This document shows, piece after piece, positions 1 through 7,299 of a stretch of 22,102 nt of DNA. The translations under genes and the position numbers were made by a program. The notes beneath the pieces were generated by a model that ran no database searches, was not told the origin of the DNA, and saw only the letters and a list, made by a program, of their open reading frames with translations. Position 1 is the stretch's first letter. Each line of letters opens with the position of its first letter. Source of the DNA: Dehalococcoidia bacterium (GTDB taxonomy: Bacteria > Chloroflexota > Dehalococcoidia > Dehalococcoidales > E44-bin46); the NCBI GenBank assembly GCA_030634425.1, contig DAOWAU010000004.1, positions 1 through 22,102 of the forward strand. The letters are read 5' to 3'.

Positions 1-1722
1 GACCCCCTATCCCCGGAAAACCCCCTCATTATAGGGCCGGGACTGCTAACCGGATTAAAGGGAATCAGCGCTTCGAGGTCTAATATCTCGGGGAAATCTC
101 CTGAGACAGGGCTCCTGGGAGATTCGAATATAGGGGGTGATTTTGGGGCATTCATGAAAAGGACGGGTATCGACTTTCTATTTATTACTGGTGCTGCTCA
201 AAAGCCTGCTTATATTTATCTGGACGGTGAGAGTATCAGCGTAGAAGATGCCCAGGACTTATGTGGAAAATCCACTATAGAAACTAATACCATATTAACC
301 AAGCGCTATGGCCCGTCAAGTCAGTCCATTTCTATCGGGATAGCGGGGGAAAATTTAGTGCGCTTTGCCTGCATTATCAACAAGAGAAAGAATGCCGCTG
401 CCAGGACAGGCATGGGCTGTCTCATGGGGGCTAAGAAGATAAAGGCCATCGTGGTCAAGGGAAGAAAACAGATAAAGCCCGAGGACAAAGGCAGATTTGA
501 TGCTTTAGTGAAAGCACTTCAGCAGCGGTTAAATGAAGAGCGTTTGGTGAAGCTATTAGGAGAACTTGGCTCTCCCTACCTTTTTATACTGATCAATCGA
601 ATGATTGGCATGGGACGAGCCTATAATGGGCTTTCTACAAAGTTTTCCGAAAACGAGGATATCTCGCCCCAGATACTAAAGGAAAAATATTATCAAAGAA
701 AAGAAGGTTGTTTCTCCTGTCCCGTTGCCTGCCATCATGAATACAGGGTGGGTGATATAAGAAACGAGGGCCCGGAGTATACCACTCTTAGCAGCTTTGG
801 CCCTGTTCTGGGCATAGGAAAATTAGAAACGGTCCTCATTATAAATGACCTGATAAATCGCTATGGGCTGGATGCTAGCTCCACAGCCAACCTCATTGCC
901 TGGGCGATTGAATTATTCCAAGAGGGTCTCATCGATGAAAAGGTAACCCACGGCTTGAAGCTCGATTGGGGAGACGGAGAAGCCGTCAAGGAGTTGATTC
1001 ACCAGATTGCTCACAGAAAAGGCTTTGGCGACCTCCTGGCCAATGGAGCGAGGGAGGCGGTAGGGCAACTGGGTGGAGAAACCGGCAATCACCTTATCTG
1101 GACCAAGTATTTACCCCAATCAGACCCGGTGGATTTGAGGGTTTTCCCTGCCTACGCCCTAGGAAATTCCGTCGCCTCCAGGGGTTCTGACCATCTAAGA
1201 AGTCGGCCCACCTGGGAAGGTTACGGCCTCCCCGAAGAAGACCTGAAGACTATTTATGGCGGGTATGTTCCCTCCGACCCCCGCAGTTATCAGGGAAAAG
1301 GCAGGGTAATCTGGTGGAGGGAGACATACCTTTCTTTGTTTGATGCCTTGGGACTATGTAAACAGATTGCCTTAGCCTGTCAACCCGGTGTGTATGACTT
1401 CGCCTTTTTCTCGGAGCTGATTCGCTGCGCCACAGGTCTTGATTTAACACCAGAGGAAATTTTTGCCGTGGGGGAGCGGATTGTAACCTTGGAAAGAATG
1501 TTTATTGTCAGGGAGGGAGTAAAAAGAGAGGATGACTTCCCGCCCCAGAGGTATTTTGAGCCTTTAGCCTGGCAGGATGGACTCAAACCGGCAGAGAGAA
1601 ACCTGAAGCTGGATAGGGCGAATTTTGAACAAATGCTGGATGAGTATTACCAGCTTCGCGGCTGGAATGGAGAAGGTAGCCCTCTGGAGGAAACAAAAAT
1701 GCGTTTGGGTTTAGGCCAATGA
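1..1722 (+). CDS. Aldehyde ferredoxin oxidoreductase (AOR) family protein, 5' end cut by window edge
   Basis: Tungsten or molybdenum bis-molybdopterin oxidoreductase of the AOR family; family members interconvert aldehydes and carboxylic acids with ferredoxin in the anaerobic cytoplasm. The frame is open from base 1 and its first residues (DPLSPENPLIIGPGLLTG) match the conserved AOR N-terminal region, so the ATG at 154 is internal and about 40-50 N-terminal residues lie outside the window. The visible part is 573 residues. [4Fe-4S] ligands are seen as C-x2-C-x3-C (Cys codons at 709, 718, 730) and a distal Cys (codon 1357, in DALGLCK). ENLVRFACI and the GMGCLMGAKKIKAIVVKG-like stretch are typical of the cofactor domain. 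The TGA stop overlaps the next ATG by 4 bp, so it belongs to the polyketide operon downstream. The substrate is unknown; reduction or oxidation of an acyl or aromatic intermediate is inference. Confidence 0.93.
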   Translation, partial: DPLSPENPLIIGPGLLTGLKGISASRSNISGKSPETGLLGDSNIGGDFGAFMKRTGIDFLFITGAAQKPAYIYLDGESISVEDAQDLCGKSTIETNTILTKRYGPSSQSISIGIAGENLVRFACIINKRKNAAARTGMGCLMGAKKIKAIVVKGRKQIKPEDKGRFDALVKALQQRLNEERLVKLLGELGSPYLFILINRMIGMGRAYNGLSTKFSENEDISPQILKEKYYQRKEGCFSCPVACHHEYRVGDIRNEGPEYTTLSSFGPVLGIGKLETVLIINDLINRYGLDASSTANLIAWAIELFQEGLIDEKVTHGLKLDWGDGEAVKELIHQIAHRKGFGDLLANGAREAVGQLGGETGNHLIWTKYLPQSDPVDLRVFPAYALGNSVASRGSDHLRSRPTWEGYGLPEEDLKTIYGGYVPSDPRSYQGKGRVIWWRETYLSLFDALGLCKQIALACQPGVYDFAFFSELIRCATGLDLTPEEIFAVGERIVTLERMFIVREGVKREDDFPPQRYFEPLAWQDGLKPAERNLKLDRANFEQMLDEYYQLRGWNGEGSPLEETKMRLGLGQ

Positions 1723-2714
1723 AGATAGCTATTATCGGCGCAGGAGCAATAGGTGCTTTAGTGGCTGGCTACCTCGCCAAAGAGGGCAGCGATGTCACCT
1801 TAGTTGGCAAAAAGAAGAACGTTTCAGCTATCAAAAAGAACGGCCTTATCATAGAAGGGGTGAGAGGAAGAATAGCCGTTCCAGTTAAGGTGACAGATAA
1901 ACTGGAAAAAGGCGCCGATTCGGTTATTTTGGCGGTTAAGACACAAGATATTGCTTCCACAATAAGCGACAATATCCAGGTCTTAAAGGACGTCCCCGTT
2001 CTCACCGTACAGAATGGAGTGCGGGCAGAAGAACGCCTTTCCGAATTTATCCCCAGAGAAAAGATTATCAGCAGTGTTGTCCTGTTTGGGATCACATATC
2101 TTGAGCCAGGGAAGGTGGTCCATAACTTTGAAGGGGATTGGCTCATCGGCAAGGCATTTGTTCGGAATGATGGAGAGGTGGAGGCGATAAGAAACCTTTT
2201 AAGCAACGCCTTCACTGTCCGTGTCACCGAAGGAATAAGGGGGATGAAGTGGGTGAAGCTCTTCTTAAACTTGAATAATTGCCTTCCTGCGCTAACCGGA
2301 AAAAGCATGCAGGAAACCTTTTCTCACCCAGAGATTTGTAAGGTAAGCATACGCCTCTTGCTTGAAGCACTGATGATAGTTGACCAAGCAGAGGTCAAGT
2401 TGGAGTCTCTGCCCGATTTCCCTGTGGAAAGGCTGCGGGCATTAACCGACATGCCGCTGGATAAAGCAAGCAAGATATTTTCGCAGACAATGACCAATTT
2501 AAGCAAGGAGCCACTTTATGGCTCTATTCTTCAAAGTATACAGAGGGGGAGACCCTCTGAAATCGATTATTTCAACGGGGAGATAGTCTATTTGGGAGGG
2601 CAGATAGGGGTAGCAGCCCCTCTAAATGAGAAGCTGGCAAGAATGGTGCACAAAGTGGAAAGAGGGGGCGAGTTTTCCAGCCCAGAAGAAATTTTGAGCG
2701 AAGTTGGGAGGTAA
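1719..2714 (+). CDS. Ketopantoate reductase (ApbA/PanE) family NADP-dependent reductase
   Basis: 331 residues, the usual length for the family. The N-terminus carries a Rossmann NAD(P)-binding motif GAGAIGALVAGYLA just after the start. The middle has the catalytic-Lys region (MKWVKLFLNLNNCLPALTG), and the C-terminal helical domain has the substrate-site stretch GRPSEIDYFNGEIV. True PanE reduces 2-dehydropantoate to pantoate for CoA and ACP phosphopantetheine. Many paralogues in biosynthetic operons reduce other 2-keto or beta-keto acids. Its place between an AOR and a ketosynthase, with a 4-bp overlap upstream and 2 nt downstream, favours a dedicated role on a pathway intermediate, but supply of pantoate for the ACP cofactor cannot be excluded. 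The function call is at family level only. Confidence 0.85.
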   Translation: MKIAIIGAGAIGALVAGYLAKEGSDVTLVGKKKNVSAIKKNGLIIEGVRGRIAVPVKVTDKLEKGADSVILAVKTQDIASTISDNIQVLKDVPVLTVQNGVRAEERLSEFIPREKIISSVVLFGITYLEPGKVVHNFEGDWLIGKAFVRNDGEVEAIRNLLSNAFTVRVTEGIRGMKWVKLFLNLNNCLPALTGKSMQETFSHPEICKVSIRLLLEALMIVDQAEVKLESLPDFPVERLRALTDMPLDKASKIFSQTMTNLSKEPLYGSILQSIQRGRPSEIDYFNGEIVYLGGQIGVAAPLNEKLARMVHKVERGGEFSSPEEILSEVGR

Positions 2715-2716
2715 GA

Positions 2717-3322
2717 ATGCCACAGGATTCTTCTAAGAGTACCAAAAGCAGTTCCCACGATATCCCTCTCCTGGTCACGATAACCAAGGTTGTGGGAAGG
2801 TGCTATCGGGGATACAAGGAGGGAAACCAGTTTATCCTTAAGGATTTTACCCATGTTCCCGAAGATTTTTGCCAGGGAGCGGGTACAGTACTCTTCCCTA
2901 TCTTTTATGCCCTAAGCTTTGGGGCAGAGTTTCCCTTTGAAGAGAATCCCCGTTCTCTTCATACCTACTGTCCTGATGCCGGGGCGGTAGAGTTCCTCAC
3001 CGAGGTACTGACCGAATCAGGAGAAGTGGAAAGGAAGCCGAAGGTAGAAAACGCCAAGCCAAACCCGAAGAAACTGGTCATAAGCGTAGAGGAAGTAAAA
3101 GGGCATTGTGTCTATGATTACAAGGTGGGAGATTCCTTTGAAACAACCGGGCTCAGAACCCCCGCTGGTTTTTGCGGGGCTGCCTATAATGCTATCTTCC
3201 CTGTTCTTTTTGCCTTAAATTTTGGGGCAAGATTCCCCTTTTCCGAAGATGGCATAAGCAATTCACGAATAACCTGTCCTGATGGGGCAAAGGTTAGATT
3301 TAAGGTAAGGAGGGTTGAATAA
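2717..3322 (+). CDS. TIGR04076 family protein with two tandem domains
   Basis: 201 residues made of two copies of a ~85-residue uncharacterised domain recognised as TIGR04076. Copy 1 (about residues 14-98) has GRCYRGYKEGNQF, FCQGAGTVLFPIFYALSFGA and a C-terminal YCPD. Copy 2 (about residues 115-200) has GHCVYDYKVGDSF, FCGAAYNAIFPVLFALNFGA and TCPDG. Each keeps three Cys and the FPxxxALxFGA core. Most family members have one domain, so this looks like an internal duplication. A charged, lysine-rich linker (about residues 99-113) joins the copies. The molecular function is unknown; the family often accompanies anaerobic metabolic genes. A good Shine-Dalgarno (GGGAGG) precedes the ATG, and the stop lies 1 nt before the next ATG. 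Confidence 0.8.
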   Translation: MPQDSSKSTKSSSHDIPLLVTITKVVGRCYRGYKEGNQFILKDFTHVPEDFCQGAGTVLFPIFYALSFGAEFPFEENPRSLHTYCPDAGAVEFLTEVLTESGEVERKPKVENAKPNPKKLVISVEEVKGHCVYDYKVGDSFETTGLRTPAGFCGAAYNAIFPVLFALNFGARFPFSEDGISNSRITCPDGAKVRFKVRRVE

Positions 3323-3323
3323 G

Positions 3324-4586
3324 ATGAAGAGGCGAGTAGTAGTTACCGGTGTGGGGGTCATTTCCCCCAATGGGGTTGGCAAAGAGGCACTCTGGGAAGG
3401 GATGGCTTCAGGCAAGTCGGGAGTAAGACGTGTCACCGATTTTGATGTATCTCAGTTCCATTCCCAGATAGCAGCCCAAGTAACTGATTTCGACCCATTT
3501 GCCTTTGGTCTCACCCAAGAGGATGTGGAGAGAATGGACCGCTATGTGCAGTTTGGCGTAGCAGCAACGCAAACCGCTATAGATGATGCCAAACTCCTTC
3601 TAAATGGAGCCAATAGAGGCAGAATGGGCGTTTGCCTGGCCAATGCCATCTGCGGCACGAGATATATGGAAGAGGAATTCCTACGGGTAACCAATGGAGG
3701 GAGCGACCCTATCGACCCCAGAAAGGCAAGACCCTACCTTTATGACGCCTCGATGTTTAACACCCCCTCCAGTGAGATAGCTGCTCGCCATAGACTAAGA
3801 GGCATTTGCACCACCGTTTCCACCGGTTGTACCGCCGGTACCGATGCCGTGGGCTTTGCCTATGAAGCTGTCCAGATGGGAGAAGCGGATGTCATGATTA
3901 CCGGTGCTGCTGAGGCACCTCTTTGCCCTATCACCTTTGCCGCCTTTGACGTCATTAATGTTCTCTCTACCAGAAACGATGAGCCAGAGAAGGCATCAAG
4001 GCCCTTTGACAAGGAAAGGGACGGATTTGTCCTTGCTGAAGGTTGCGGCATTTTGGTCCTGGAGGAATTGGGGCATGCTTTGAGCCGAGGCGCCCACATC
4101 TATTGTGAAATCACTGGTTTTGGCACCTGTTGTAATGCCTACCATATGACAGATTTGCCCCCCGATGGCGATAGCATGGCTGCCTGTATCAAGCTCGCCC
4201 TAAAAGATGCGGAGTTGCCCCATGAAGCTATCGACTATATAAATGCTCATGGGAGTTCCACCAAGCAGAATGACATATTTGAGACAAACGGATATAAGCA
4301 GGTTTTTGGCAAGAGAGCATATGATATTCCAGCAAGTTCCCTGAAATCTATGATTGGTCATCCCCTGGCTGCTGCCAATAGCATAGAGCTGGTAGCCGAT
4401 GCCCTTGCTTTCGAACACGATGTTTTACCACCTACCATAAATCAAGAGGTGCCTGACCCTCTATGTGATTTGGACTATATTCCCAATAAGGCTCGGGAGA
4501 AACGAGTTGACCACATCCTTAAAACCAGCAGCGGTTTCTCTGGTATTCATTCCTCTATGATATTGAGTAGGTGGAATTCAAGGTGA
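3324..4586 (+). CDS. Type II polyketide synthase ketosynthase alpha subunit (KSalpha)
   Basis: Condensing enzyme of the thiolase superfamily that would decarboxylate malonyl-ACP and extend the polyketide chain. The triad is complete: Cys169 in STGCTAGTDAVG, His309 in NAHGSSTKQND and His346 in SMIGHPLAAANS, with Lys341 nearby. Several stretches resemble actinobacterial aromatic-PKS KSalpha more than housekeeping FabF: CCNAYHMTDL, the C-terminal DPLCDLDYIPNKARE, and SSGFSGIHSSMIL. The ATG at 3324 is chosen over the in-frame TTG at 3315 because AAGGAGG at 3307-3313 is correctly spaced only for the ATG. Length is 420 residues, normal for the family. It overlaps the next ketosynthase-like gene by 4 bp, the usual translationally coupled arrangement of KSalpha and chain-length factor, which form a heterodimer. 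Confidence 0.92.
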   Translation: MKRRVVVTGVGVISPNGVGKEALWEGMASGKSGVRRVTDFDVSQFHSQIAAQVTDFDPFAFGLTQEDVERMDRYVQFGVAATQTAIDDAKLLLNGANRGRMGVCLANAICGTRYMEEEFLRVTNGGSDPIDPRKARPYLYDASMFNTPSSEIAARHRLRGICTTVSTGCTAGTDAVGFAYEAVQMGEADVMITGAAEAPLCPITFAAFDVINVLSTRNDEPEKASRPFDKERDGFVLAEGCGILVLEELGHALSRGAHIYCEITGFGTCCNAYHMTDLPPDGDSMAACIKLALKDAELPHEAIDYINAHGSSTKQNDIFETNGYKQVFGKRAYDIPASSLKSMIGHPLAAANSIELVADALAFEHDVLPPTINQEVPDPLCDLDYIPNKAREKRVDHILKTSSGFSGIHSSMILSRWNSR

Positions 4587-5794
4587 AGAAGGTAGCGCTT
4601 ACCGGAATAGGCATCGTAGCCCCTCCCGGAATCGGGAAGGAAAGATTCTGGCAAGGCATTAAACAGGGAAAATCCTTCATTTCCCCTATTACCAGCTTTG
4701 ACGCCTCGCTCTATCCCTCGCAAGTGGCCGGGCAGGTTGAGGACCTAGATACCAGCCACTTCTCCTTCCGCCTGTTAAAGAAGCTAGATAAATTCTCGGT
4801 GATGGCTTTAGTGGCTACTGAGCATGCCTTAAAAGACGCCCTTATAGATTTAGATAAGGAAGACCCCTATAACATAGGCATCTTTCTGGGAAATGCCTTA
4901 GGGGGATGGCTCTATGCCGAGACAGAGCTGCGCGACCTTTACGTAGAGGGCAGACAAGGGGTAAGCCCGTATCTGGCTAGCGCCTGGTTTCCCGCTGCCC
5001 CCCAAGGTCAAATCTCTATCTATTATGGCATAAAGGGATACAGCAAGACGATGGTCGCAGACAAGGCGAGCGCTTTAATGGCCATTGGTTATGCTGCCAA
5101 GGTAGTGGGCAACAAAAAAATAGGCATTGCTCTGGCTGGGGGCACCGAGGCACCGGTTACTCCTTATGCCCTGCTTTGCTGTAGCACAGAGGGCTCACTG
5201 TCACAGGGTCCTTACCGACCTTTTGATAAAGAAAGAGACGGGCTTGTTGTTGGTGAAGGGACAGGACTGGTGGTCTTAGAGGAAATGGAATCTGCCCGGA
5301 AAAGGGGGGCAACCATTTACGGGTTGATTACCGGCTATACCACTTGCTGTGATGGTGCTTGCCGTATTGCGCCAGACCCAACTGGCAAGGGACTGGCTGA
5401 GGCGATAAAGACCACCTTAGATATGGCTGGTTATCAGCCCGGCGACATTGATTATATCTGTGCCGATGGGATGGGAACAAAATCGGGAGATGTTAGCGAG
5501 ACAAAAGCAATAAAAGAAGTATTTGGCAGTTATGCCCAAAAGATACCGGTTAGCGCCCCAAAGTCCATGTTTGGTCATCTCATGGGGGCATCTAATGCCG
5601 TTGATGTTATCACTACCCTCCTGGCCATGCAAGAAGGAATTATCCCCCCCACTATAAACTACCAAACCGAAGACCCTGAATGCGATTTAGATTATGTGCC
5701 TAATAACAGCCGACCCAAAGAGATCAACCGAGCCCTTATTCTCGCCCGCGGTCGCGGAGGAATAAACGCCGTTCTGGCCATAGAAAGGAGCTAA
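4583..5794 (+). CDS. Ketosynthase-like chain-length factor (KSbeta/CLF) with Lys replacing the catalytic Cys
   Basis: Second ketosynthase-fold protein, 403 residues from the GTG that overlaps the KSalpha stop (GTGA). A GTG at 4571 is also in frame but gives an N-terminus longer than usual. Ungapped alignment with the upstream protein over 41 residues puts Lys161 (MVADKASALMAIGYA) where KSalpha has its Cys. The first His becomes Asp295 (CADGMGTKSG), while the second His is kept (SMFGHLMGAS). It therefore cannot act as a normal ketosynthase. Known CLFs (KSbeta) lack this Cys, often with Gln in its place, and set chain length within a KSalpha-KSbeta dimer. Lys is an unusual replacement. Other conserved stretches are intact: RPFDKERDGLVVGEGTG and DPECDLDYVPN. 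The paired order and overlap support the CLF assignment. Confidence 0.87.
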   Translation: MKKVALTGIGIVAPPGIGKERFWQGIKQGKSFISPITSFDASLYPSQVAGQVEDLDTSHFSFRLLKKLDKFSVMALVATEHALKDALIDLDKEDPYNIGIFLGNALGGWLYAETELRDLYVEGRQGVSPYLASAWFPAAPQGQISIYYGIKGYSKTMVADKASALMAIGYAAKVVGNKKIGIALAGGTEAPVTPYALLCCSTEGSLSQGPYRPFDKERDGLVVGEGTGLVVLEEMESARKRGATIYGLITGYTTCCDGACRIAPDPTGKGLAEAIKTTLDMAGYQPGDIDYICADGMGTKSGDVSETKAIKEVFGSYAQKIPVSAPKSMFGHLMGASNAVDVITTLLAMQEGIIPPTINYQTEDPECDLDYVPNNSRPKEINRALILARGRGGINAVLAIERS

Positions 5795-5796
5795 GA

Positions 5797-6036
5797 TTGG
5801 CAGAGGTAGACGAAACGATAAAAGGAATGCTTATGAAGGCCTTTGATATGAAGCCCGAAGAGCTCACCATGGAGGCGAATCTAAAGAAAGACCTTGAGAT
5901 GGACTCGCTGGAGATGGTGGAATTGGAGGTGGCTTTAGAGAAGGAGTTCAAGATTGACATTAAGGATGGCGAGATTACCAATAAGAATTGTGTGGGTGAT
6001 GTGATCAAAGTTGTACAGGATAAGCTCAAGCAATGA
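5797..6036 (+). CDS. Acyl carrier protein of the polyketide operon
   Basis: 79-residue acidic four-helix-type carrier protein. The phosphopantetheine attachment site is Ser37 in LEMDSLEMVELEVALE. It would carry malonyl and growing polyketide chains between the KSalpha/CLF dimer, ketoreductase and cyclases. The start is TTG at 5797, supported by AAAGGAG at 5784-5790, 6 nt upstream; an ATG at 5827 would remove part of helix 1. Two nt follow the CLF stop, and the last bases overlap the next gene (ATGA). No phosphopantetheinyl transferase or malonyl-CoA:ACP transacylase is encoded in the window, so both would be borrowed from fatty-acid synthesis. It could in principle serve fatty-acid synthesis itself, but the position makes a dedicated PKS role far more likely. 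Confidence 0.93.
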   Translation: MAEVDETIKGMLMKAFDMKPEELTMEANLKKDLEMDSLEMVELEVALEKEFKIDIKDGEITNKNCVGDVIKVVQDKLKQ

Positions 6037-6839
6037 GGATTATAGACCTGAGTCTCCCTATTGATGATAGTGTTTCCGAGACTCACCCGGTAGAAATAGA
6101 GAGATGGGAGCACAGGAGTGGTGGAGACCGACTTGGCAAGCTATGGGCTAGGTCTCAGGGGATAAAGGGACGCATGAAACATATCACCGGGAAGGAGCGG
6201 ATCACGCGCGATTGCTTTAAGGACGGGCTCTTTTTGTCTCTAGAATGGGTTAGAGCCACGGTGCATAGCGGCACCCATCTTGACGCCCCATATCATTACG
6301 GGCCGTACTCCGAAGGAAAACCAGCAAAGAAAATAGAGGATATCCCACTGGAGTGGTGCTATGGCGATGGTGTGGTTCTGGATTGCTCTGATAAAGGCGC
6401 GGGAGAGGTTATCACCGAAGCAGACATAAAAAAGGCACTGGGCAAAATAAAGTATAAGATAAAGCCCTTTGATATCGTCCTTATTCACACCGGTGCCGAT
6501 AAGCTCTGGGGGACAAAGAAGTATTTTTCTCATTATGTCGCCCTAAGCAGAGATGCGTTAGCCTACATTGTGAACTTCGAGGTAAAGGTTATCGGGGTTG
6601 ATATCTTCAGCCTAGACCGTCCCCTTCCGGCTATGGTGAGGGACTTCTTAAAGACCAAGGACAATAGTTATCTCTGGCCTGTCCATTTCTATGGCAGGGA
6701 AAAAGAGTATTGCCATATAGAAAGGCTAGCCAATCTGGATAAGATTCCCCAGCCCTACGGCTTTAAGGTGGCTTGCTTCCCTATAAAGATAAAAGGGGCT
6801 GGCGCCGCCTGGGTAAGGGCGGTGGCTATTATTGAATAA
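6033..6839 (+). CDS. Putative cyclase / kynurenine-formamidase-fold metal hydrolase (PF04199)
   Basis: 268-residue protein with the family's signature HxGTHxDxPxH: His78, Gly80, Thr81, His82, Asp84, Pro86 and His88 in HSGTHLDAPYHY. These residues bind the catalytic metal in kynurenine formamidases. The same family was named 'putative cyclase' because members occur in antibiotic clusters. The start overlaps the ACP stop (ATGA), so it is translationally coupled. In this setting a role in ring closure or in hydrolytic release (thioester or lactone) of the polyketide is the best inference. Residues about 30-60 form an insertion-like stretch rich in Arg and Lys before the motif. A stand-alone role in tryptophan breakdown is unlikely, since no other kynurenine gene is present. 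Confidence 0.85.
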   Translation: MRIIDLSLPIDDSVSETHPVEIERWEHRSGGDRLGKLWARSQGIKGRMKHITGKERITRDCFKDGLFLSLEWVRATVHSGTHLDAPYHYGPYSEGKPAKKIEDIPLEWCYGDGVVLDCSDKGAGEVITEADIKKALGKIKYKIKPFDIVLIHTGADKLWGTKKYFSHYVALSRDALAYIVNFEVKVIGVDIFSLDRPLPAMVRDFLKTKDNSYLWPVHFYGREKEYCHIERLANLDKIPQPYGFKVACFPIKIKGAGAAWVRAVAIIE

Positions 6840-6852
6840 AAAGGAGTGAAAA

Positions 6853-7296
6853 ATGGGACAGACGGTAAACTCTATCTTGATTAAGGCACCCTATGATGCG
6901 GTGTTTGACATCTCCAATGACATTGAAAGGTGGACAGAACTATTCGGCGGGGAGTATACGGAGGCGAAGATATTAAAACGGGAGGGGAATAAACTTACCT
7001 TCAAGCTAACCGACGATGAAGGCAATTCTTGGCAATCCTTCCGTCTCTTATTTAAAGACTACTACTTTGCCTATGCCCAGAAGCTGGAGCCAACATTCCC
7101 CTTCGATTATATGAAGATTATCTGGCTTTATACCCCTGTGCCCAAGGGGATACTTATGACCTGGATTCAATTCTTTTCCATGGCGGAGGGGGCAAAATTC
7201 AACGATGAGCAGGTTGAGGGTTTCATCAATAAACATTCCACGGATAACCTGAAGATATTTAAAGAGGTGATAGAGAAAGAGGCGAAAAAGAGGTGA
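6853..7296 (+). CDS. SRPBCC (START-like) aromatase/cyclase
   Basis: 147-residue single-domain protein of the Bet v1/START fold, in the polyketide cyclase/dehydrase branch. The N-terminus (NSILIKAPYDAVFDISNDIE, then RWTELFGGEY) and the FDYMKIIWLYTPV stretch closely resemble the TcmN/WhiE-type aromatase/cyclases of aromatic polyketide pathways, which fold a poly-beta-ketone and dehydrate the first ring. The family has no fixed catalytic motif, since a hydrophobic cavity shapes the substrate, so first-ring regiochemistry cannot be read here. It starts 13 nt after the preceding cyclase with AAGGAG upstream and ends 3 nt before the ketoreductase. General SRPBCC lipid-binding proteins are the main alternative; the similarity pattern and context argue against that. 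Confidence 0.87.
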   Translation: MGQTVNSILIKAPYDAVFDISNDIERWTELFGGEYTEAKILKREGNKLTFKLTDDEGNSWQSFRLLFKDYYFAYAQKLEPTFPFDYMKIIWLYTPVPKGILMTWIQFFSMAEGAKFNDEQVEGFINKHSTDNLKIFKEVIEKEAKKR

Positions 7297-7299
7297 GAG

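Noticed and set aside
154..156. ATG as the start of the first gene
   Set aside because: The frame is open from base 1 and the preceding residues match the conserved AOR N-terminal region, so this Met is internal.
1769..2308. Long - strand frames opposite real genes (for example 1769-2308, 7167-7643, 16084-16536)
   Set aside because: They are shadows of well-supported + strand genes, have no family resemblance and no ribosome-binding sites.
3315..3317. TTG start for KSalpha
   Set aside because: It lies only 1 nt after the Shine-Dalgarno; the ATG at 3324 is well spaced and gives the usual MKRRVVVTG N-terminus.
3324..5794. The two KS genes as housekeeping FabF copies
   Set aside because: The second lacks Cys and the first His, the first has type II PKS-like signature stretches, and aromatase/cyclase genes follow.
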